NCBI GenBank assembly: GCA_023375785.1
Contig: SZWC01000843.1
Coordinates: 133,263 to 197,262 of the forward strand
Source: Penium margaritaceum
Taxonomy: Eukaryota > Streptophyta > Zygnematophyceae > Desmidiales > Peniaceae
Reading direction: 5' to 3'
Length of the DNA stretch: 64,000 nucleotides
Made by a program: the position numbers and the translations under genes. Below are positions 58,901 to 64,000 of the stretch, one piece after another. Below the pieces are notes generated by a model. That model was not told where the DNA came from. It did no database searches and saw nothing but the letters and a program-made list of their open reading frames with translations. Within the stretch, counting starts at the first letter, position 1. Every line of letters starts with the position of its first letter.

Positions 58901-61900
58901 CATATGCCTACTTTGGTAGGTCATCGTGCATGGTATCCACACCGTGCCACAACTTATTGAAGGTCCTTGTGCTTGCTAGTTGATACTTGGTACTCCCAAT
59001 CCATAGTTTCCCCCTCTGACCATTTGTGACTCGTACTATGAGTTGTCAATGTTGACCACATACATCGGATTTCTTTGGTGAAAGGCAGTACATATGCTTA
59101 CTTTGGCCGGTCATTGTGCATGGTAGCCACATCGTGCTACTACTGATTGGAGGTTGTTGTACTTGCTAGTTGAAAACTGATATTCCCAGACCATTATTTC
59201 CCCCTCTGACCGTTTGTGACTTGTGTTATCGTTGGTGAACGTTGACCACCCATATTGAAATTCTTTGGTTATGGTCAGTGAGAGATGCCTAGTTTGGTTG
59301 TTTGGTGCGCATAGAAGCCATACCATGCCACTACGTATTGAAGTTCTTCGTCCTTTCTAGTCCATGTATATGGTTCCCAAACCATTGTCTTTCCGTCAGA
59401 CCATTCCTGACTCGTGTTATGAGTTGTCCATGTTGACCACACATAGTGGACTTCTTCGGTCATATTCAGTGACGTATGCATCCTTTGGTTGGTCATTGTG
59501 CATGCTAGCCACACCGTGCCACTGGTTGTTCAAGGTCTTTGTACTTGCTACATGATAACTCGTCTTCCCAACCCATTGTTCCCCCCCCTGTGACCATATG
59601 TGAGTCGTGTTATGAGTTTTCAATGCTGACCACACATTGTGATATTCTGTTGATCATGGTTAGTGCCATGCATATTTTGTTTTGTCACTGTACATGGTTA
59701 CCATGGCGTGTCACTACGTTTTGAAGGTCTTTGTGCTTTGTAGTTGGTAGCTAGTCTTTCCAAACCATTGTTACCCTCTCTCACTACATGTGACTCGTGT
59801 TGTGAGTTGTCAATATTGACCACATGAAGTGAAAGTCTTTGGTCATGGTTAGTGACATATGCATACTTTTGTTGGTCACTGTGAATTGTTGCCACACTGT
59901 GCGACTACATATTGAAGGTATTTGTACTTGCTAGTCGATGACTAGTATTCAAAAACCACTATCTTCCACTCTGCCCATTTGTGACTCGTGTTTTGACTGG
60001 TCAAAGTTTACCACACGTGGTGACTTTCTTTGGTCTTGGTCAGTGACATATGCATACTTTGGTTGGTCATCGTGCATAGTATCCACACCGTGCCACAACT
60101 CATTGAAGGTCATTGTTCTTGCTAGTTGATACCTGGTGTTCCCAAACCATTGTCTCTCCCTTTGACCATTTGTAGATCGTGTTATGAGTTGTCAATGATG
60201 ACCACAAATTGTGGACTTCTTTCGTCATAGTCAGTGACGTATGCATCATTCTGTTGGTCACTGTGCACGCTAGCCACACCGTGCCACTACTTGTTCAAGG
60301 TCTTCGTACTTGCTAGCTGATAACTAGTGTTGCCAACCCATTGTTTCCCCCTCTGACCATTTGTGACTCGTGAGTTTTCAACTTTGACCACACACTGTGA
60401 AATTTATTTGGTCATGGTTAGTGACATATGCCTACTTTGGTTTGTCACTGTACATGGATACCACGCCGTGTCACTACGTATTGAATGTCTTTGTGCTTTT
60501 TAGTTGATAGCTCGTGTTCCCAACCCATTGTTACCCCCCCCAGACTATCCGTGACGCGTGTTGTGAGTTGTCAACGCTTACCACATGAAGTGAAATTCAT
60601 TGGTCATGATCAGTGACATATGCGTACTTTGGTTGGTCACTTTGCATGGTAGCCACACTCTGCCACTACATATTGAATTTATTTGTACTTGCTACTCAAT
60701 AACTAGTATTCACAAACCATTGTCTTCCACTCTGTCCATTTGTGAATCGTGTTATGAGTTGTCAAAGTTTATCACACTTAGTGACATTATTTGGTCATGG
60801 TCAGTGACATATGCCTACTTTGGTTGGTCATCGTGCATGGTATCCACACCGTGCCACAATGTTTTGAAGGTCTTTGTGCTTGATAGTTGATACCTTGTGT
60901 TCCCAAACCTTTGTTTCCCCTTCTGACCATATGTGACTCGTATTATGAGTTGTCAATGTTGACCACACACAGCGGATTTCTTTGGTCAAAGGCAGTACAT
61001 ATGCCTACTTTGGCCGGTCATTGTGCATGGTAGCCACACCGTGCTACTACTGATTGACGGTTGTTGTACTTGCTATTTGAGAACTGATGTTCCCAGACCA
61101 TTGTTTTGCCCTCTGACTGTTGTGACTCGTGTTATGGTCGATGAACTTTGACCACCCATATTAAAAATCTTTGGTCATGGTCAGGGACATATGCCTAGTT
61201 TGGTTGTTTGGTGTGCATATTAGCCACACCCTGCCACTACGTATTGAAGTTCTTTGTCCTTTTTAGTTGATACATACGGTTTGAAAACCATTGTCTCTCC
61301 CTCTAACCATTTGTGACTCATGTTACGAGGTGTCAATGTTGACCACACATGCTGTACTTCTTTGGTCATAGTCAGTGACGTATGCATCTTTTGGTTGGTC
61401 ACTGTGCATGCTAGCCACACCGTGCCATTGCTTGTTGAAGGACGTTGTACTTGCTAGTTGATAACTAGTGTTCCCAACCCATTGTTTTCCCCTCTGACCA
61501 TTTGTGACTCGTGTTATGAGTTTTCAACGTTGACAACACACGGTGAAATTCTTTTGGTCATGGAAAGTGACATATTCGTACTTTGGTTTGTGACTGTACA
61601 TGGCTATCACGCCGTGTCACTACGTATTGAAGGTCCCTGTGCTTTCTAGTTGATAGCTAGTATTCCCAAACCATTGTTACTTCCTCTGACTATCTGTGAC
61701 TCATGTTGTGAGTTGTCAACATTGACCATATGAAGTGGACTTATTTGGTCATGGTCAGTGATATCTGCATACTTTGGTTTGTCAATGTGCATTGTAGCCA
61801 CACTGTGCCTCTACATATTGAAGGTACTTGTACTTGCTAGTCGATAACTAGTATTCAAAAACCATTATCTTCCACGTTGACCATTTCAGACCCGTGTTAT

Positions 61901-63323
61901 GACTTGTCAAAGCTTACCATACATGGTGACAGTCTTTGGTCATGGTCAGTGACATATGCATACTTTGGTTGGTCATTGTGCATGGTATCCACGCCGTGCC
62001 ACAGCGTATTGAAGATCGTTGTGCTTGCTAGATGATACCCGGTGTTCCCAAACCATTGTTTCCCCCTCTGACCATTTGTTACTCGTATTACGAGTTGTCA
62101 ACATTGACCCCACTCAGCGGATTTCTTTGGTCAAAGGCAGTACATATGCCTACTTTGGTCGGTCATTGTGCGAGGTAGCCACACCGTGCTACTACTGATT
62201 GAAGGTTGTTGTACTTGCTAGTTAAGAACTGATATTCCTGGACCATTGTTTCCCCCTCTGACCGTTTGTGACTCGTGTAATGGTTGGTGAACGTTGACCG
62301 CCCATATTCAGAATCTTTGGTCATGGTCAGTGATATATGCCTATTTTGGTTGTTTGGTGTGCATAGTAGCCACGCCGTGCCACTACGCATTGAAGTTCTT
62401 TGTCCTTTCTAGTCCATGTATATGGTTCCCAAACCATTGTCTCTCCGTCAGACCATTTGTGACTCGTGTTATGAGTTGTCAATGTTGACCACACATAGTG
62501 GACTTCTTCGCTCATAGTCAGTGACGTATGCATCATTTGTTTGGTCACTGTGCACGCTAGCAACACCGTGCCACTGCTTGTTCAAGGTCTTTGTACTTGC
62601 TACGTAATAACTAGTCTTCCCAGCCCATTGTTTCCCCCTGTGACCATTTGTGAGTCGATTTATGAGTTTTCAATGTTGACCACACACTGTGAAATTCTGT
62701 TGATCATGGTTAGTACCATGCATACTTTGTTTTGTCACTGTACATGGTTACCATGCCGTGTCACTACGTATTGAAGGTCTTTGTGCTTTCTAGTTGTTAG
62801 CTAGTCTTTCCAAACCATTCTTACCCTCCCTCACTATATGTGACTCGTGTTGTGAGTTGTCAACATTGACCACATGAAGTGAAAGTCTTTGGTCATGGTT
62901 AGTGACATATGCATGCTTCCGTTGGTAACTGTGCATTGTTGCCACACTGTGCGACTACATATTGAAGGTATTTGTACTTGCTAGTCATTGACTATTATTC
63001 AGAAGCCACTATCTTCCACTCTGCCCATTTGTGACTCGTGTTTTGATCGGTCAAAGTTTACCACACATGGTGACTGTCTTTGGTCATGGTCAGTGACATA
63101 TGCATACTTTGGTTGGTCATCCTGCATGGTATCCACACGGTGCCACAACTCATTGAAGGTCATTGTGCTTACTAGTTGATACCTGGTGTTCCCAAACCAT
63201 TGTCTCCCCTTTTGACCATTTGTGACTCGTATTATGAGTTGTCAATGTTGACCACACACAGCAGATTTCTTTTGTCAAAGGCAGTACATATGCCTACTTT
63301 GGTCGGTCATTGTGCATGGTAGC
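49951..63323 (+). repeat. 191-bp satellite, right-hand block of type I units
   Basis: It starts at the end of a C monomer and continues with D. A monomers begin at about 50563, 51707, 52853, 53998, 55143, 55702, 56848, 57994, 59138, 61045 and 62190. Spacing is 1144-1146 bp except for two units. One of 559 bp has three monomers, with a C/F hybrid at about 55560. One of 1907 bp has ten monomers, with an F/B hybrid at about 60140. No type II unit or SINE-like insert occurs here. The array ends inside an A monomer at GCATGGTAGC. No gene is present. Confidence 0.9.
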
Positions 63324-63827
63324 TGTTAGCTATTGAGCTAACCACCTCCGGCAGAGAAGCCGCGAAACCAAAAAAAGCTCACAAAGGTTTTTACACCTTC
63401 TTCCTTTGCAGGTATGCGTCGTGCACCCCAAACTTAATCAGGCATACACTTCACCTTCAAGAGTACTAACGCCTTAGCATTACATCTCAAGAAGAGCTCA
63501 AGTCGTCAATACGCAAGAGAGCATCAAGCAAGGGTTGATTGATCAGCATGCAAGACAAGTCCTTTTATAGCTGTCTGTCCAGTCCTAGAACTCAAAAGCA
63601 CATTCCTAAGAAGTGGCTTGACCCTGCCACATCACCAAGAGACTTGCGCTGTGGGCTTGACACATAAGCATCCTTGTGCCAAGGTGACTGATCAGCCGTG
63701 TTGCTTCCCAGAAGCAATGGACTTTCTTTCTTGGAAGCTTCTAAAACAACCAAGATGTGCATGGAGCCAGGATCGAGCTCATGACCTCTCACTTGGCCAA
63801 ATCAACAAAATGGCCAAGTTAACCACT
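63324..63827 (-). mobile_element. Unclassified dispersed repeat or transposon fragment
   Basis: Non-satellite sequence joins the satellite abruptly at TGTTAGC. A short inverted repeat GTTAGCT-ATT-AGCTAAC-like sequence sits at this end. Near the other end, on the minus strand, are a B-box-like GAGCTCGATCC (63770-63780), the tRNA-like AGTGGTTAAC and a 7-bp stem CTTGGCC/GGCCAAG (63792-63818). This suggests a tRNA-derived SINE cut by the N at 63828. An LTR terminus is an alternative because of the TG end. No coding domain was found. Confidence 0.35.
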
Positions 63828-63828
63828 N
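63828..63828. other. Single N, scaffold join
   Basis: One N separates the SINE-like sequence from the copia RNase H codons. I see no duplicated overlap here. The copia protein does not continue past it, so the two sides need not be adjacent in the genome. Confidence 0.9.
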
Positions 63829-64000
63829 CTTCATCTCAGAGAGCAAGCTTCGAAGCCACTGCACCTCTTTACACACCTCAGCAAATGCAATGTACTCAGC
63901 TTCAGCTGTTGACAGAGAGACACACTCCTGCTTGCGACTCGCCCAACTGACAGCACCTCCATTTAGTATACACACAAAGCCGGAGGTGGATTTTCTGTCG
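63829..64000 (-). CDS. Ty1/copia RNase H fragment of pol
   Basis: On the minus strand the frame reads [20 protein letters not shown], then [19 protein letters not shown] and [17 protein letters not shown]. This is the highly conserved C-terminal RNase H signature of Ty1/copia polyproteins ([20 protein letters not shown]). It begins outside the window, is open throughout and is broken at the N. Both Gln codons in it are CAG. It shows that copia elements are present near this satellite array. Confidence 0.88.

Noticed and set aside
10526-63323. Recurring short frames in the satellite, such as a 63-codon plus-strand frame at C/D (11924, 18913, 33520, 61458 and others) and a 79-codon minus-strand frame at A/B
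   Set aside because: They recur because the monomers recur, vary freely in stops and residues, and match no protein family I know.

Overview
The window is almost entirely repetitive eukaryotic nuclear DNA. No host gene can be called with confidence. Plant-lineage features are an LTR retrotransposon of the Ty3/gypsy type (42.8-49.95 kb), the end of a Ty1/copia RNase H domain (63.83-64.0 kb, minus strand) and a tRNA-like SINE-like insert present in six copies. Runs of N and two overlap artefacts beside single Ns show a draft assembly. The organism cannot be fixed from the sequence; a streptophyte or other green alga, or a lower plant, would fit. If the codon pattern in the gypsy element (below) is real, algae that read UAR as glutamine (for example some ulvophyceans) become candidates.

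Layout. 1-967: low-copy sequence with one possible coding fragment and a perfect 20-bp hairpin. 968-10525: about 9.5 kb of a 20-bp minisatellite, inverted at about 2035-2048. 10526-63323: a large satellite built of monomers of about 191 bp. Six monomer types (A-F) form a higher-order unit of 1145 bp with remarkably constant length. A second unit type of about 1805 bp has seven monomers, one of which carries a ~530-bp insert with pol III-type A and B boxes on the minus strand. The array is interrupted by a solo LTR (38461-39637) and by a gypsy element (42792 to about 49950) whose 3' end and 3' LTR are missing. 63324-63827 is an unclassified repeat, then a single N, then the copia fragment.

The gypsy element reads LTR, leader, Gln/Pro-rich gag N-terminus, gag capsid-like region, degenerate zinc knuckle, linker, retropepsin, reverse transcriptase, RNase H, and an unrecognised tail cut off by satellite. 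The integrase is not seen. The apparent reading path changes frame four times. Every in-frame stop I found on it is TAG or TAA (22 by eye), many in glutamine-rich context, and none is TGA. That could be ordinary decay by C-to-T change in CAG/CAA codons, or a genetic code in which UAR means Gln. This is the observation most worth checking.

The parts do not form a cellular pathway. They record satellite amplification: the SINE-like insert, and probably the LTR, were captured into higher-order units and copied with them. The size of the monomer and the regular unit fit heterochromatin or a centromere-type satellite, but nothing in the sequence proves a centromere.
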